A DNA stretch of 64,000 bases from Brevundimonas fontaquae (GTDB taxonomy: Bacteria; Pseudomonadota; Alphaproteobacteria; Caulobacterales; Caulobacteraceae). The stretch lies in the NCBI RefSeq assembly GCF_017086445.1, contig NZ_CP070968.1, positions 806,001 to 870,000 of the forward strand, given 5' to 3'. Numbering within the stretch: the stretch's first letter is position 1; every line of letters begins with the position of its first letter. Both the position numbers and the translations under genes were made by a program. The notes beneath the pieces are model-generated. The model ran no database searches, was not told the DNA's origin, and worked only from the letters and a program-made list of their open reading frames with translations. Positions 63,544 through 64,000 of the stretch are shown here, piece by piece.

Positions 63544-64000
63544 ATGACTCGCACCCTGATTGCCACACTTCTGACGTCCACGGCCCTAGCGCTGGGCGCC
63601 TGCGTCGGCGGCCCCGCCAGCCTGGGCGGCGAGCCGCCGCTGACGCCGACCTCGCGTTACCAGCTTCAGGTCGAACCCGATCTGGACCGGATCGCCCTGG
63701 CCGTGCATGACACCGGCCTGTCGCCTGCGCAGAACGGGGCGTTGCAGGCGCTGGTCGGGCGCTATCGCTACGTAGACGCCGTGCCGATGGTCATCGAGGC
63801 CCCGGCCGGAGACGACCCCGTCGCGCTGAAAACCGCCTATGACGTCAAATCGGCCCTGGCGGCCTACGGTGTCGCGCCTGAGCGCATCACCTTGGTCAGC
63901 TATGCTGCGCCTGACCCGCGCGCGCCGGTCGTGGTCGGCTATCAGACGATCCGCGCCGCCGTGCCGCGATGTGGAACGACCTGGGGCAATTTGAGCCGTA
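63544..64000 (+). CDS. cpaD: pilus assembly lipoprotein CpaD, N-terminal part (cut by window edge)
   Basis: The first 152 residues are visible. There is a lipoprotein signal with lipobox LALGAC (C20), then the CpaD-type sequence LTPTSRYQLQVEPDLDRIAL and ERITLVSYAAPDPRAPVVVG, with CGTTWGNLSR at the window end. The CGxxWxNL motif is typical of CpaD. It starts seven bases after cpaC, continuing the pilA-cpaABCD order of Caulobacter. Confidence 0.92.
   Translation, partial: MTRTLIATLLTSTALALGACVGGPASLGGEPPLTPTSRYQLQVEPDLDRIALAVHDTGLSPAQNGALQALVGRYRYVDAVPMVIEAPAGDDPVALKTAYDVKSALAAYGVAPERITLVSYAAPDPRAPVVVGYQTIRAAVPRCGTTWGNLSR

Overview
The window is about 64 kb of GC-rich, gene-dense alphaproteobacterial chromosome. 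The content points to Caulobacteraceae, most likely Brevundimonas: a pilA-cpaABCD Flp/Tad pilus locus, a chvI-chvG-hprK-PTS cluster, several TonB-dependent receptors, a globin-coupled chemoreceptor, and many ATGA/TGATG stop-start overlaps. This placement is inferred from gene families and order. No 16S gene or taxonomic search was available.

Layout. 1-2.3 kb (minus strand): truA (cut by the window edge), fmt, a small membrane protein and def. 2.35-6.85 kb (minus): yciA-type thioesterase, a hypothetical, a Wza-like export lipoprotein, a glycosyltransferase and the KDO-pathway isomerase kdsD, together an envelope polysaccharide segment. 7.0-11.0 kb (plus): trehalose block otsB, GH15 hydrolase, otsA. 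11.0-17.1 kb (minus): phytase-like lipoprotein, cobT, two membrane proteins, hbd-type dehydrogenase, YggT. A tRNA-Ala(CGC) at 17.2 kb is followed by an AT-rich SEC-C protein gene that looks foreign. 18.3-26.7 kb: SDR-like protein without the usual catalytic residues, retropepsin-like protein, xerC with its DUF484 partner, transaldolase, priA and bioB.

26.8-32.4 kb: soluble globin-coupled chemoreceptor divergent from ahcY. The ahcY leader holds a perfect 18-bp inverted repeat that buries the Shine-Dalgarno sequence and encloses a 28-bp palindrome. Next are a BaiN-type flavoprotein, a zinc-ribbon protein and a VOC protein. 32.4-37.9 kb: an uncharacterised 572-aa protein divergent from chvI-chvG-hprK-EIIA(Man)-HPr, where envelope two-component signalling is joined to a regulatory PTS. 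38.0-46.7 kb: phytase divergent from a TonB receptor with 11-bp repeats between them, lpdA, and a Cache-type chemoreceptor. 46.7-53.9 kb: mutS, a cobalamin riboswitch with a BtuB-like receptor, an aldo/keto reductase homologue without its catalytic residues (KidO candidate), and a zeta-GST/FAH pair for ring-cleavage products.

54.1-58.4 kb: small envelope proteins resembling the E. coli yqjD-yqjE pair, DUF1328, a membrane protein with a winged-helix regulator, a tyrosine phosphatase and pabB. 58.4-64 kb: Flp pilus locus with two TadE-like minor pilins and a stand-alone CpaC-N-domain protein on the minus strand, and pilA, cpaA, cpaB, cpaC and the start of cpaD on the plus strand.

No CRISPR array, prophage, transposase or rRNA was seen. 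The observations most worth following are the ahcY leader, the KidO-like protein, the missing zinc ligands in PriA, the phytase/TonB promoter repeats and the tRNA-adjacent islet.
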